NCBI GenBank assembly: GCA_022013695.1
Contig: JAKLPS010000025.1
Location: 34,440-98,439 of the forward strand
DNA: 64,000 bases
DNA from: Weeksellaceae bacterium
GTDB lineage: Bacteria; Bacteroidota; Bacteroidia; Flavobacteriales; Weeksellaceae
Direction of reading: 5' to 3'
The translations under genes were made by a program, and so were the position numbers. The notes under the pieces were generated by a model. It was given only the letters and a program-made list of their open reading frames with translations, searched no databases and was not told the DNA's origin. Each line of letters begins with the position of its first letter. Position 1 is the first letter of the stretch. This document shows, in pieces, positions 44,109 to 53,390 of this stretch.

Positions 44109-45748
44109 AAGGCTTTCAAATTCATATCGCCGACACGCCTCGTTCCTCGGTATATTTTGCTGATGATTATGATTCTTTTGTCTTAAAAAATGATAGTCTG
44201 GAAATCGCTGTGGAAGGCCTTATTCTCAACAAAACACCACTTCTAAAGGCCAATAATACTTCGGATTTTCCTACTCTTTTTGAAAAATTTTATCAAGAAA
44301 AAAAAATTAAGGCGATACAGGAATTAGAAGGCGAGTTTAGGGGTTATATCTGGGACAAATCTGAGGAAAAACTATATGTTTTTACCAATCCAACAGCCAC
44401 GCAGCGCGTTTTTTATTCAAAAGAGAAAGATCGTGTTTTCGTGGATTCGCATTTGGTTCGATTAAATCAGACTTTGAGGGAAAATCAAATTCGCACAACG
44501 CCAAATATCACCAATCTATACCAATTATTGACGTTTGGAAATATGCTGGAGAATGAAACGCCTGTTGAAAATGTTTATAAAATTCTCGACGGTCATTACA
44601 TTGAAATCGATTTGAAATCTCAATTGATTCTCGAGAAAACGTATTTTGATTTGGAGAATATCGCTTATTTCCAAGGTTCTAAAGAAGAAGCTATTCAGAA
44701 TTTGAATTCGATATTTTCAGAAAATATTGCTTTGGAATATAAAAAAGATAATGAGCTGAATGCCAAGCATTTTACGCTACTCAGTGGCGGTTTGGACAGC
44801 CGGATGGGATTGCTGACCGCCGTAGAGCTTGGCTATAAACCCGACGAAGCATTTTGCTTTTCGCAGTCGGGCTATTTGGACGAGACGATTTCCCGAAAAA
44901 TCGCAGCAGATTACCATATCCCGTACCGCTTTCAATCTTTGGACGGCGGCATTTACCTAAAATACATCGACAAACTTACCGAACTGTCAGAAGGTTGCGG
45001 CCTTTTCACGGGCGGTATCCACGTTCAATATGCGTTTGAAAATTTGAATTCTATTGATTTTAAAATTGTTCACAGCGGCTCGATTGGTGACGGTATTTTA
45101 GGTGGTTTCAACACCGTTCCTCGCCGGCAAAAGCCAGGGGAATTCAAAATCGTGGTCAACAAAAGATTTCTGCCGAAAGTGCGCTCAGCATTTGATGAGA
45201 TTCGAAATCAATACGAGTCGGAAGAATTATTTTATTTACGGAATGTAGCGTACAACCGAACGGTTTTGGGCGCGCAAGTCATCCGGCAATATGCGTATCA
45301 AATCTCACCGTTTATGTCCAAAAAAATGCTGGAATTGGCCATCAGCCTGCCAGAAAGATGGAAAATCAATCAGAAACTGTACTTGGAATGGCTCAATCAA
45401 TATTTGCCAAATGCTGCCAATTACACTTGGGAAAAAACAGGTATGAGACCAGATGCGCAGTGGAAAAGCACTTTTGGACCCAAAGTTTTGAAACGGATTT
45501 TCAAAATATGGAATTCCAAAATTACAAGGCAAACCGAGCGCACCAGCATGTACCCTTATGAATTTTATTATTACAATTCTCGAGATATTCAGGATTATTA
45601 CCAATCATATTTTGCCGGTAATCTTTGGCGCTTGGAAAACTATCCAGAACTGAAAACCGATGTCGAGTTTCTCTTTTCGCAAAAGGATTTTTTTCAAAAG
45701 AGCCAGGCAGTCAATATTTTAGCTATTTTTAAGTTATTTTTCAATTAG
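44105..45748 (+). CDS. Asparagine-synthetase-like amidotransferase without the glutaminase cysteine
   Basis: 547 aa. The N-terminal part has the Ntn-glutaminase fold pattern (DLEGEFRGYIWD-like, FTNPTATQRVFYS) but begins Met-Lys-Gly, not with the catalytic Cys2. The synthetase part keeps the PP-loop SGGLDSR (about residues 227-233) and GSIGDGILGGF. So it can probably adenylate an acid, but must get ammonia, or another nucleophile, another way. Such proteins occur in polysaccharide loci and may amidate sugar acids. It lies between GT4 and a flippase. Confidence 0.85.
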   Translation: MKGFQIHIADTPRSSVYFADDYDSFVLKNDSLEIAVEGLILNKTPLLKANNTSDFPTLFEKFYQEKKIKAIQELEGEFRGYIWDKSEEKLYVFTNPTATQRVFYSKEKDRVFVDSHLVRLNQTLRENQIRTTPNITNLYQLLTFGNMLENETPVENVYKILDGHYIEIDLKSQLILEKTYFDLENIAYFQGSKEEAIQNLNSIFSENIALEYKKDNELNAKHFTLLSGGLDSRMGLLTAVELGYKPDEAFCFSQSGYLDETISRKIAADYHIPYRFQSLDGGIYLKYIDKLTELSEGCGLFTGGIHVQYAFENLNSIDFKIVHSGSIGDGILGGFNTVPRRQKPGEFKIVVNKRFLPKVRSAFDEIRNQYESEELFYLRNVAYNRTVLGAQVIRQYAYQISPFMSKKMLELAISLPERWKINQKLYLEWLNQYLPNAANYTWEKTGMRPDAQWKSTFGPKVLKRIFKIWNSKITRQTERTSMYPYEFYYYNSRDIQDYYQSYFAGNLWRLENYPELKTDVEFLFSQKDFFQKSQAVNILAIFKLFFN

Positions 45749-46995
45749 TGGGAAGCCTGTCAGATTTCATCCGCAATTTTTTCAAAAACAAAGGTCATTT
45801 TGTCTTTGGGTCTTTGCTTATTGCCAAGATTTGCGGCTTCATCGGCTCTGTGGCAATTATCCGGTTGTTGCCGGCAGACGAGTTTGGGTTGATCAGCATT
45901 GTGGCTTCCTTGTCTGCGGTTTTTCTGGCTTTCAGCGGGTTCGGGAGTCAGCAGATTCTCCTGAGATATGGCGCTATCGCGAAAACTACGGAACAAAAAA
46001 ACGCCCTTTCCGCTTATCTTTGGAAGCAGGGATTTTATTATCAGATGGCGCTTGGCTTGGTATTTCTGCTGACCGCATTTTTTTATCTTGAGAAGTTTGA
46101 GAACATTTTTGTATTGTTTTTAGCATTTGCGGTTCGGCTGCTTGGTTTTTTTTTCTACAACCATATCCAGTCGCAGTTGCGGATTAGCGGGAACAATAAA
46201 GAATTTGCAAAGCTCAATAATATGGTCAATATTATAGGCTTGATTTTAATGCTTGTTTTGACCTATTTTTTTGGACTATTGGGTTATCTCGTTGCCATTG
46301 CATTGATGCCTTTTATCGCATTATTTTGGTTCAAAACTATGGATTTCACAAAGAAAAATGAATCTTTTGGTTTTTCGAAGAAAGAAATTTGGCGCTACGG
46401 ATTATTTACCGCCGGAACTGCGGTTTTGAGCGATGCTCTGTTTTCTTTGGACATTATTTTGTTAAGCTTTTTGATGAACGAAGCCGCCGTTGCCCATTAC
46501 AAAACCGCCATCCTGATTCCGGCCAATTTGACCTTCATAGCGCTCACCTTTATGCAAAGCGATTTCCCCGAATTGGCAAGAAATTATAATCATAAAAGTT
46601 ATTTAAAATATTATATTTCAAACTATTACAAAATATTTATTCCACTTTGTTTGGTCATTTTTATTGTCATTTTTGCTATTCATCCTTTTATCATCAAGCT
46701 TTTTTTCGGAGAAAAATATCAGGGAATAGAGAGTGCTTTTTTGATTCTTACGGCCGCATTTTTACTCAATATGCTGTTGAGAAATCTTTACGGAAATCTG
46801 CTCTCTGCCGTTGGGAAAATGGCATATAATACCGCTGTTTCTGCTTTTGCATTATTTGTTTTGTTAATTTTATCCTTCATTTTAGTTCCCAGATTTGGCT
46901 TTCTGGGAATGGCGATTGCCCAATCGATGACTTTGTTCTTCACAGGCTTGTCTTTAATGGGCGGATTCCTCCGCTACTACCGAAAATTGTCTTGA
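45748..46995 (+). CDS. Oligosaccharide flippase (Wzx-like, MATE/MOP family)
   Basis: 415 aa with about 12 TM helices. The opening GHFVFGSLLIAKICGFIGSVAIIRLLPADEFGL is typical of Wzx and related polysaccharide exporters (given here in part). The start is GTG at 45748, overlapping the previous stop by one base. It would move a lipid-linked glycan across the inner membrane, completing the three-gene unit GT4 - amidotransferase-like - flippase. No polymerase is present, so a short glycan is more likely than a long polymer (inference). Confidence 0.88.
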   Translation: MGSLSDFIRNFFKNKGHFVFGSLLIAKICGFIGSVAIIRLLPADEFGLISIVASLSAVFLAFSGFGSQQILLRYGAIAKTTEQKNALSAYLWKQGFYYQMALGLVFLLTAFFYLEKFENIFVLFLAFAVRLLGFFFYNHIQSQLRISGNNKEFAKLNNMVNIIGLILMLVLTYFFGLLGYLVAIALMPFIALFWFKTMDFTKKNESFGFSKKEIWRYGLFTAGTAVLSDALFSLDIILLSFLMNEAAVAHYKTAILIPANLTFIALTFMQSDFPELARNYNHKSYLKYYISNYYKIFIPLCLVIFIVIFAIHPFIIKLFFGEKYQGIESAFLILTAAFLLNMLLRNLYGNLLSAVGKMAYNTAVSAFALFVLLILSFILVPRFGFLGMAIAQSMTLFFTGLSLMGGFLRYYRKLS

Positions 46996-47002
46996 GAATT
47001 TT

Positions 47003-47010
47003 TATCTTTG
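47003..47010 (+). promoter_or_regulatory. -7 box directly before the lipoprotein gene, possibly leaderless
   Basis: TATCTTTG followed by C matches TAnnTTTG; the ATG at 47016 is only 5 bp beyond the box. Confidence 0.6.
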
Positions 47011-47015
47011 CAAGG

Positions 47016-47525
47016 ATGAAACCCAAGTTCCCTATATTTTTATTATCCATCGTTCTGCTTTTTTCTTGCCAAAATGACGATGGCGATACGCAAAGCATCG
47101 ATCAGGTTCTCAGACTTTATATGAGCAGCTCTACGACCGGTCAAGATTTGCTGAATCCCAAAATAGAAAGTTCATATTCTACGCCGGTTTTGCTCGATCT
47201 CTTGGGAGAGCGCGACTTGCAATCGATTTCGGGCTATTCTTTTCTCAAAGATGCAGATACCGTAGTTTACCTGGAGTATGTTGCAGGTGCGGTCCGGCTG
47301 AAAATCGATTCTCTTAGCAATGATACCGAACAGACCTATTATTCCAAATTCATTATCAGACTGCCGAAAACGGTTAATACTCTTGTTGTAAACGATGACG
47401 ACACCATCAAAATTGAGTACAAAAATTCCGCTTCACTTTTTCAGATTTCAAAACTTTGGTATAATGATGAACTTAAATTCACAAAAGTTCCTGGGCAGCC
47501 AAACACTGTAAAAATCGTGAAATAA
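47016..47525 (+). CDS. Lipoprotein of unknown function
   Basis: 169 aa from ATG 47016; an in-frame TTG at 46992 lies upstream of the -7 box and is rejected. The signal (FPIFLLSIVLLFSCQ) ends in a lipobox. The mature part begins acidic (NDDGDTQSID) and is otherwise beta-rich with no motif I recognise. It lies 88 bp upstream of serS and follows the flippase by 20 bp, but has its own promoter. Confidence 0.72.
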   Translation: MKPKFPIFLLSIVLLFSCQNDDGDTQSIDQVLRLYMSSSTTGQDLLNPKIESSYSTPVLLDLLGERDLQSISGYSFLKDADTVVYLEYVAGAVRLKIDSLSNDTEQTYYSKFIIRLPKTVNTLVVNDDDTIKIEYKNSASLFQISKLWYNDELKFTKVPGQPNTVKIVK

Positions 47526-47612
47526 AATCCCTAAATTTGCACCGGCAGTCCGATTTTTTTTCATCTAAAGTGAATTTCTGACTACCAACAATCATCAATC
47601 AACAAGCAAACT

Positions 47613-48881
47613 ATGTTACAGGTTAATTTTTTACGCGATAACAAAGAGCGCGTTTTGGAAGGCTTGAAGAAGAGAAACTTCAAGGAATTAAACTTGGTCG
47701 ATGCAGCCATCAAAGCTGACGACGAGAGGAAAAAACTGCAGTACGAGCTGGATTCGCAACTTTCCGAGATGAACAAAATTTCGAAAGAAATTGGAATTCT
47801 GATGAAAGATGGGAAAAAGGAAGAAGCCGAAGCTGCCAAATCCAAAACGGCACAGTTCAAAGAATCGAGCAAAGAATTGCAATCGCAGCTGAGTGAGGTG
47901 GAGAAAACATTGATTAACATTCTGTATCAGATTCCGAACATTCCCCACGAGAAAGTGCCTGCGGGAGTTTCTGCCGATGACAACGAGATCATTTATGAAT
48001 CGACAATGGTAGAAGGTCTTGGCGAAGGCGCCATTCCGCATTGGGAATTAGCAAAAAAATACAATTTGATCGACTTCGAATTGGGTGTTAAAATCGCAGG
48101 TGCTGGTTTCCCTGTTTATTTTGGGAAAGGTGCAAGATTGCAGAGAGCTCTGGTTCAATATTTCTTGGACAAGAACGTGGATGCCGGTTATCTGGAAGTG
48201 AATCCGCCGCACGTGGTGAACGAAGCTTCGGGCTACGGAACCGGACAATTGCCCGATAAAGAAGGACAAATGTATTATGTGAATGCGGACGATTTATATT
48301 TAATCCCAACGGCGGAAGTTCCGGTGACGAATCTTTATCGTGATGTTTTGCTGGATGAGAAGGATTTGCCAATCAAAAATACAGCATTTTCTCAATGCTA
48401 CCGTAGAGAAGCGGGAAGTTATGGCGCTCACGTGAGGGGACTTAATCGGCTTCACCAATTCGAAAAAGTGGAGATTGTAAGAATCGAAAAACCTGAAAAT
48501 TCTTACGCTGTTTTGGAAGAAATGGTAGCGCATATCAAATCCATTTTGGAAGATCTGGAATTGCCTTACAGAATCCTGAGACTTTGCGGAGGCGACACAG
48601 GTTTTGCATCTGCAATGACTTACGACTTCGAAGTGTGGAGCGCGGCTCAGGAAAAATGGCTGGAAGTCAGTTCGGTTTCCAATTTTGAAACATTCCAGGC
48701 CAATCGATTGAAATGCCGTTTCAAAGCGGATGGAAAAACGCAATTGGTTCACACGCTCAATGGTTCTGCAATGGCCTTACCAAGAATTATGGCGGCGCTT
48801 TTGGAAAATAATCAAACCGAAGAAGGCATCAAATTACCAAAGAAAATCGCAGACTATGCTAAGTTTGAATTGATCAATTAA
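47613..48881 (+). CDS. serS: Seryl-tRNA synthetase
   Basis: 422 aa, normal length. An N-terminal long coiled coil (about residues 30-105) binds tRNA-Ser. The class II catalytic core has motif 2 (FSQCYRREAGSYG) and motif 3 (NGSAMALPRIMAALLENNQ). It charges tRNA-Ser. The start MLQVNFLRDNKERVLEGL is standard. It is monocistronic, with a strong terminator. Confidence 0.97.
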   Translation: MLQVNFLRDNKERVLEGLKKRNFKELNLVDAAIKADDERKKLQYELDSQLSEMNKISKEIGILMKDGKKEEAEAAKSKTAQFKESSKELQSQLSEVEKTLINILYQIPNIPHEKVPAGVSADDNEIIYESTMVEGLGEGAIPHWELAKKYNLIDFELGVKIAGAGFPVYFGKGARLQRALVQYFLDKNVDAGYLEVNPPHVVNEASGYGTGQLPDKEGQMYYVNADDLYLIPTAEVPVTNLYRDVLLDEKDLPIKNTAFSQCYRREAGSYGAHVRGLNRLHQFEKVEIVRIEKPENSYAVLEEMVAHIKSILEDLELPYRILRLCGGDTGFASAMTYDFEVWSAAQEKWLEVSSVSNFETFQANRLKCRFKADGKTQLVHTLNGSAMALPRIMAALLENNQTEEGIKLPKKIADYAKFELIN

Positions 48882-48911
48882 TTCTTATTCATTAATTCAT
48901 TAAAATAGGAA

Positions 48912-48940
48912 AGCCACAAAGTTTATTTGTGGCTTTTTTG
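48912..48940 (+). terminator. Terminator of serS
   Basis: Perfect 8-bp stem GCCACAAA/TTTGTGGC with a 5-base loop, followed by TTTTTT. Confidence 0.9.
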
Positions 48941-49007
48941 TTTTAAAGTATAAATCTAAGTTTTTAACTTGGAGAATTATAAATTTAATGTTACTCTCCA
49001 CTGCGTA

Positions 49008-49502
49008 TCAAAGATTTATTAGTAGTTTTTCATCGGTCATTATTTTAACTGCTTTTTCTGTTTCCATTTTGCCATCTGTCAATGAACCTGGAAGCATAAT
49101 TAATCGTTTTTTAATTCTACCTTCATTGTCTTCAAAAAATATTTCAAACCGGGAACGAGTTAATCCTGCAATTGTTTTTTTCAGTTTAACGTTTTTAATT
49201 TTTTGACGTTCAATAATTGGTGTTGATGAGTTGTTTAAACTATTTAATGTTCCGTAAATCAAATAAATACCTAGAAGACAAAACAGTACAGAAGTTATCA
49301 TTTGTCCATTTTTATAATTGTCAAATGCTAAATAGAATAGTCCAATAGAAAGAAAACCATAGATTATTAAAATTCTTGCTATGCTGTTACCGACTGTCAA
49401 ATCTGACAGATTTCCGATTATTCCATCACGTGTCAAAACAATTTTGTCTGGTAGAATATGACAAAATCCTGTTTTCGTTTTAAATATTTTTCCGTTGTTC
49501 AT
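49008..49502 (-). CDS. Small membrane protein with two TM helices
   Basis: 164 aa. The N-terminal soluble part (TKTGFCHILPDKIVLTRDGIIGNLSDLTVGN) is followed by a TM pair (ILIIYGFLSIGLFYLAF and MITSVLFCLLGIYLIYGTL) and a C-terminal beta-rich domain (KNVKLKKTIAGLTRSRFEIFFEDNEGRIKKR). The layout recalls PH-like bacterial membrane proteins. The function is unknown to me. It lies between serS (convergent) and the helicase gene (47 bp away, same strand). Confidence 0.75.
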   Translation of the reverse strand: MNNGKIFKTKTGFCHILPDKIVLTRDGIIGNLSDLTVGNSIARILIIYGFLSIGLFYLAFDNYKNGQMITSVLFCLLGIYLIYGTLNSLNNSSTPIIERQKIKNVKLKKTIAGLTRSRFEIFFEDNEGRIKKRLIMLPGSLTDGKMETEKAVKIMTDEKLLINL

Positions 49503-49530
49503 TAGTTTTTATTTCTTTTAAGATGACGTT

Positions 49531-49547
49531 ACTGAGCGGAGTCGAAG
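49531..49547. repeat. 17-bp exact repeat, copy 1
   Basis: ACTGAGCGGAGTCGAAG is identical at 55832-55848, same orientation. It sits just past the helicase stop. A short recurrent intergenic string of this kind is common in Bacteroidota genomes. Confidence 0.6.
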
Positions 49548-49549
49548 GA

Positions 49550-51673
49550 CTATTTCAAATTCAAATAATAATTCCAGATCAACCGGATCTCGCCAAAATC
49601 AAAATCATTAGGCAACGCGGCTTTCCAATCGTTGATATTCTCCTTTGGACTTTGTTTGAAAACCTTTTCGAATGCATTTACTTTTTCCTTTGGATAGATT
49701 CTCAATAAGTCGCTTTTATCAAGCAAATTCTGTTCGGCATATTTGGATAAATGACCGAAAATCGTGGAATTGACCAAGCCTCTTTCTCTGGCAATCTCAG
49801 AAACCGTTTTTCCATTCTGAAACAGTTGATAAGTCAAAACGTGCGTCGGAACTTTATTGATTGACATTGAGATTACAGCATCTTTTTCTTTGTCAAATAA
49901 TGGTGTTTCAAGAAGATGAACGGCCTTCAGATCTTTCAAATATTCTTCCAAATCGTCCAGCCAAACGCGGAAATCTTCATTAAAAGCTTTCAGACCTTTA
50001 ACGCCTTTCGTCTCCGAATAAAAATCCTTTAGCGGCAAAAAAATCTTCTCATTCACATTCGAGAAAAAGAAATTGACCGCACCTTTTGCTTTAAGTTCAA
50101 TTTCCGACCATTTCTCTTCGCCTTGCAGGAATTTTTTGGTTTTCTGAACCAAAACTCTTTCCAGTTTTTGATAAATAACAGTCAGATTTTCAATCTCCGA
50201 TTTTAGACTGAGATAAAGCTTTTGGGATTTATTATGGTCAATGAATTTACTCATTTTCGCAGAGATATTCCAGCTTTCCAGAGATGAAAGAAACCAAACA
50301 CAGTCGATCCTGCGGAGCACTTTTTTGATGCTGTAATCGTACTTTTCAGAATTGATGATCTCCTCCATTTTGGAATTGGCGTGCGTCTCATCCTGAAATT
50401 TAGAAACCCTTTTATCGCTGAAAATAACTTCGGGCGTGATCTTCGATTTTAGAACGATGCCTTCCAAAGTGCGGCATCGAGACAGCGCAACATAAACCTG
50501 ACCAGATGCGAAACTTTTTCCAGCATCAATGATCAATCGGTCAAAGGTCAGCCCTTGGCTTTTGTGAATGGTGACCGCCCACGCCAGGCGAATCGGGAAT
50601 TGTTTGAAACTTCCCAAAACTTCTTCTTTGATATTCTTTTCGGCGTCTAGGGAATAGCGTTTCTGTTCCCAAGTTTCAGGTTTCAGGCTTATTTCTTCGC
50701 TGCTTCCTTCCAAAATCACGGAAACCTCGTCATCGTCCAGATGAGAAACCTTTGCCAGTTTGCCATTGTAATATTTCTTGTCGGCAGAGCTGTCGTTTCG
50801 GATAAACATAATCTGTGTTCCTACTTTCAATTCAAGAATTTCGTCGTTCGGGTACTGCGTCTCCTTGAACTCTCCAACCACATTGGCATTGTAGAAGTAA
50901 GATTTTCCGCCGAGTTCTTTCAGTTTTTTCAGGTTGATGGCGTCTGCCATATTGTTGTGCGAGCAGAGATAAACATAGGCTTCGTCTTTGGCTTCAAAAT
51001 GGGGCAAATATCGTGAATTGAGCAATTCAAAATCAATATCTTCCGGTATGCCGTTGCGTATGGCGTTGAGGATTTCGAGAAAAGTTTCGTCGGTTTGGCG
51101 ATAGACTTTCGTCAGTTCTATGGTAATCAATTGGACTTCCTCCAAAGCTTTGGCGTGAAAAAAGAATGGCGATTTGTAATATTGGGAAAGCACCTGTTCG
51201 TCTCTCACCACGGGTGGCAACTGATAGAGATCGCCGATGAACAGCATCTGAACGCCACCAAATTTCTGCTGATTTCTGCGCACGTGCCTCAGTGAAAAAT
51301 CCATCATATCCAAAACATCGGCGCGCAACATCGAGACCTCGTCTATGATAACGATTTCGATTTCCCGCAGCAGTTTGATTTTATCTTTTCGATATTTGAA
51401 ATGTGCCACGAGATCGGATATATTATTTCCCATATTCTCATCGATTCGTTCTGTTGTCGGCAAGAAAGTTCGCAGGGGCAAGCCAAACATAGAATGGATC
51501 GTCACGCCACCCGCATTGATGGCGGCAATTCCTGTTGGGGCAACCACGATGTGTTTTTTTTTGGTTTTTTGGACAAAGTCATTCAGGAAAGTTGTCTTTC
51601 CCGTGCCGGCTTTTCCGGTAAGAAAGACACTTCGGTTGGTATGTTCGACGAGGTCAAAAAGGGAATCATTCAT
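49550..51673 (-). CDS. PIF1-like helicase with C-terminal helix-turn-helix
   Basis: 707 aa from ATG 51673; the upstream in-frame start at 51709 adds an unlikely 12 residues. The helicase core has Walker A GKAGTGKTTF, Walker B IIDEVSML, and the PIF1 motif VTIHKSQGLTFDRLI. The C-terminal part has an HTH-like unit (LTYQLFQNGKTVSEIARERGLVNSTIFGHL), as in some RecQ/PIF1 fusions. It probably unwinds stalled forks or G-quadruplexes. The neighbour is ruvC, 130 bp away on the same strand, which fits a repair role. Confidence 0.9.
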   Translation of the reverse strand: MNDSLFDLVEHTNRSVFLTGKAGTGKTTFLNDFVQKTKKKHIVVAPTGIAAINAGGVTIHSMFGLPLRTFLPTTERIDENMGNNISDLVAHFKYRKDKIKLLREIEIVIIDEVSMLRADVLDMMDFSLRHVRRNQQKFGGVQMLFIGDLYQLPPVVRDEQVLSQYYKSPFFFHAKALEEVQLITIELTKVYRQTDETFLEILNAIRNGIPEDIDFELLNSRYLPHFEAKDEAYVYLCSHNNMADAINLKKLKELGGKSYFYNANVVGEFKETQYPNDEILELKVGTQIMFIRNDSSADKKYYNGKLAKVSHLDDDEVSVILEGSSEEISLKPETWEQKRYSLDAEKNIKEEVLGSFKQFPIRLAWAVTIHKSQGLTFDRLIIDAGKSFASGQVYVALSRCRTLEGIVLKSKITPEVIFSDKRVSKFQDETHANSKMEEIINSEKYDYSIKKVLRRIDCVWFLSSLESWNISAKMSKFIDHNKSQKLYLSLKSEIENLTVIYQKLERVLVQKTKKFLQGEEKWSEIELKAKGAVNFFFSNVNEKIFLPLKDFYSETKGVKGLKAFNEDFRVWLDDLEEYLKDLKAVHLLETPLFDKEKDAVISMSINKVPTHVLTYQLFQNGKTVSEIARERGLVNSTIFGHLSKYAEQNLLDKSDLLRIYPKEKVNAFEKVFKQSPKENINDWKAALPNDFDFGEIRLIWNYYLNLK

Positions 51674-51802
51674 CGCTTCAAAAATAAGGAAAAAAGATTC
51701 AGGAGACAAGAATCAAGAGACAAGGCGAAAGTAAAAGGAATTGGAGTTTAGAGAGTTCGGGAGTAATAAGAAGAAAGACTACTAAAAACCATCAACTAAC
51801 AA

Positions 51803-52357
51803 CTACTTTACCCGATCCGGATTCTGTTTCAGAAAGCTGTCCCAACCCGAGTAAGATTTGTCGGTAGAAATTGTCCCTGAATTGAAATGATGACAAACTG
51901 CAACGGCCAATCCATCGGACGCATCCAGATATTTCGTGGAGAATTCCTTCAGTTTCAAAAGGTTTTGAAGCATTCCGGCCACTTGCTCTTTGCTGGCATT
52001 TCCGTTTCCAGTGATGGCCATTTTCACTTTTTTCGGCGAATATTCTGTGATTGGAATATTTCTGTGAAGGCTTGCAGCCATGGCCACGCCTTGCGCACGA
52101 CCCAACTTCAGCATACTTTGAACATTTTTACCATAGAATGGCGCTTCCAGCGCGGTTTCATCGGGATTATATTCGTCAATTAAAGCTAAGGTTTTATCGA
52201 AGATGACTTTGAGTTTGGTTTCGTGATTTTCGTATTTTTTAAGGATCAGTTCGTGCATAGCAAGCAGTTCCATCTGGCCTGCTTTCACACTGATGATTCC
52301 GAATCCCATAATGGAAGTTCCCGGATCGATTCCTAAAATTATTTTTTCAACTTGCAT
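51803..52357 (-). CDS. ruvC: Holliday junction resolvase RuvC
   Basis: 184 aa. The catalytic acids are Asp11 (LGIDPGT), Glu71 (ALEAPF), Asp145 and Asp148 (LDASDGLAVAVCHH), matching E. coli Asp7, Glu66, Asp138 and Asp141. It cuts Holliday junctions with RuvAB, which is not in the window. Two short spacers separate it from the helicase and hydrolase genes. Confidence 0.97.
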   Translation of the reverse strand: MQVEKIILGIDPGTSIMGFGIISVKAGQMELLAMHELILKKYENHETKLKVIFDKTLALIDEYNPDETALEAPFYGKNVQSMLKLGRAQGVAMAASLHRNIPITEYSPKKVKMAITGNGNASKEQVAGMLQNLLKLKEFSTKYLDASDGLAVAVCHHFNSGTISTDKSYSGWDSFLKQNPDRVK

Positions 52358-52440
52358 AATGACAAAAATACGGCAAGATTTTCCAAAAGGGCTTTATCAA
52401 ACTCTATTTTTTATAATCGATATCGATTTTCATCAAAAAT

Positions 52441-52475
52441 AAACCCCTTTTAAAGCATTTTTAAAAGAGGTTTTT
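52441..52475 (-). terminator. Terminator of the dienelactone hydrolase gene
   Basis: Stem AAACCTCTTTTAAA and its partner, about 13 bp with one mismatch, around an ATGC loop; the minus strand has a T-run afterwards. Confidence 0.7.
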
Positions 52476-52506
52476 GAATTTGGTAAAAACAGTCTATTTA
52501 TTGTTT

Positions 52507-53262
52507 TTATTTGAAAATTTCTGCGAAGAAATCCAACATCGCTTGCCAAGATCTTTTGGCTGCTTTTTCGTTGTAAGCCATTCCTGTGCTATTGTCGGTT
52601 CCTGCATCTTTGTGTGTAAAGCCGTGAACCGAGTTGCCGTAATAGGTCATCTGCCAATCTGCTTTTGCCTTTCTCATTTCATCCTGAAAAGCTTTTATTT
52701 CCGCCTCGGGAGCAAATGGATCGTCGGCGCCGTGCAACACGAGAACTTTCGGAGTAATAGGTTCAATGGTTCTGGCGGCATCTCTTCCCAGTCCGCCGTG
52801 GAAGGAAACCACGCCTCTTACTTTCATATTGGTTCGGGCAGCTTCTAGTGCGCCTGTTCCTCCAAAACAATAACCAATCACCGCGATTTTATCCGGATTG
52901 GCTCCATTTTTTACCAACTCATTCAGCGCCAAGCGGATTCTGGTTTGGTATTCCTTGACGTTATTTTTATAATATCCGGCCATTTTTGCGGCTTCATTTT
53001 GGTCTTTGGGTCTTTTATCGACGCCATAAATATCGGCTACCAACGTTTTATAGCCCAATTTTGCCAATTCAGCTGCATTTTCCTTGGCATTATTGTCGAT
53101 TCCCAGCCACGCCGGAAGTAGCAAAACGGCATTTCCGTTGGCTTTTTGTGGGCTGTAGAAAATGCCTTCAAGCTTCTGACTGCCATCGGCATAAGAAACG
53201 GTCTTCTGAGCATTAGCCCCGATCATTGTGAAAGTAAATAAAAGAACTAAGATGTTTTTCAT
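52507..53262 (-). CDS. Secreted dienelactone hydrolase-family enzyme
   Basis: 251 aa. A signal peptide (NILVLLFTFTMIGANAQ) precedes an alpha/beta hydrolase fold. The DLH triad is visible: nucleophile Cys in GYCFGGTGALEAA, Asp in GADDPFAPEAE, and His in SVHGFTHKDAG. Cys as nucleophile separates it from ordinary esterases. The natural substrate is unknown. It is a single gene with its own terminator. Confidence 0.88.
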   Translation of the reverse strand: MKNILVLLFTFTMIGANAQKTVSYADGSQKLEGIFYSPQKANGNAVLLLPAWLGIDNNAKENAAELAKLGYKTLVADIYGVDKRPKDQNEAAKMAGYYKNNVKEYQTRIRLALNELVKNGANPDKIAVIGYCFGGTGALEAARTNMKVRGVVSFHGGLGRDAARTIEPITPKVLVLHGADDPFAPEAEIKAFQDEMRKAKADWQMTYYGNSVHGFTHKDAGTDNSTGMAYNEKAAKRSWQAMLDFFAEIFK

Positions 53263-53390
53263 AGGAATACTTTTTAGGTTAAACTTTAATTTTTTTGTGA
53301 GGTTAATTTAGTAAGAAAAATATTTTTAATAAAAATATTTGTTAAAATTTTTCTTTAATTTTTTTAGGAATATTGAATTTTTCGGTGTCA

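Noticed and set aside
49523..49708. Small plus-strand gene opposite the helicase end
   Set aside because: It is antisense to the helicase coding region and has no protein features.
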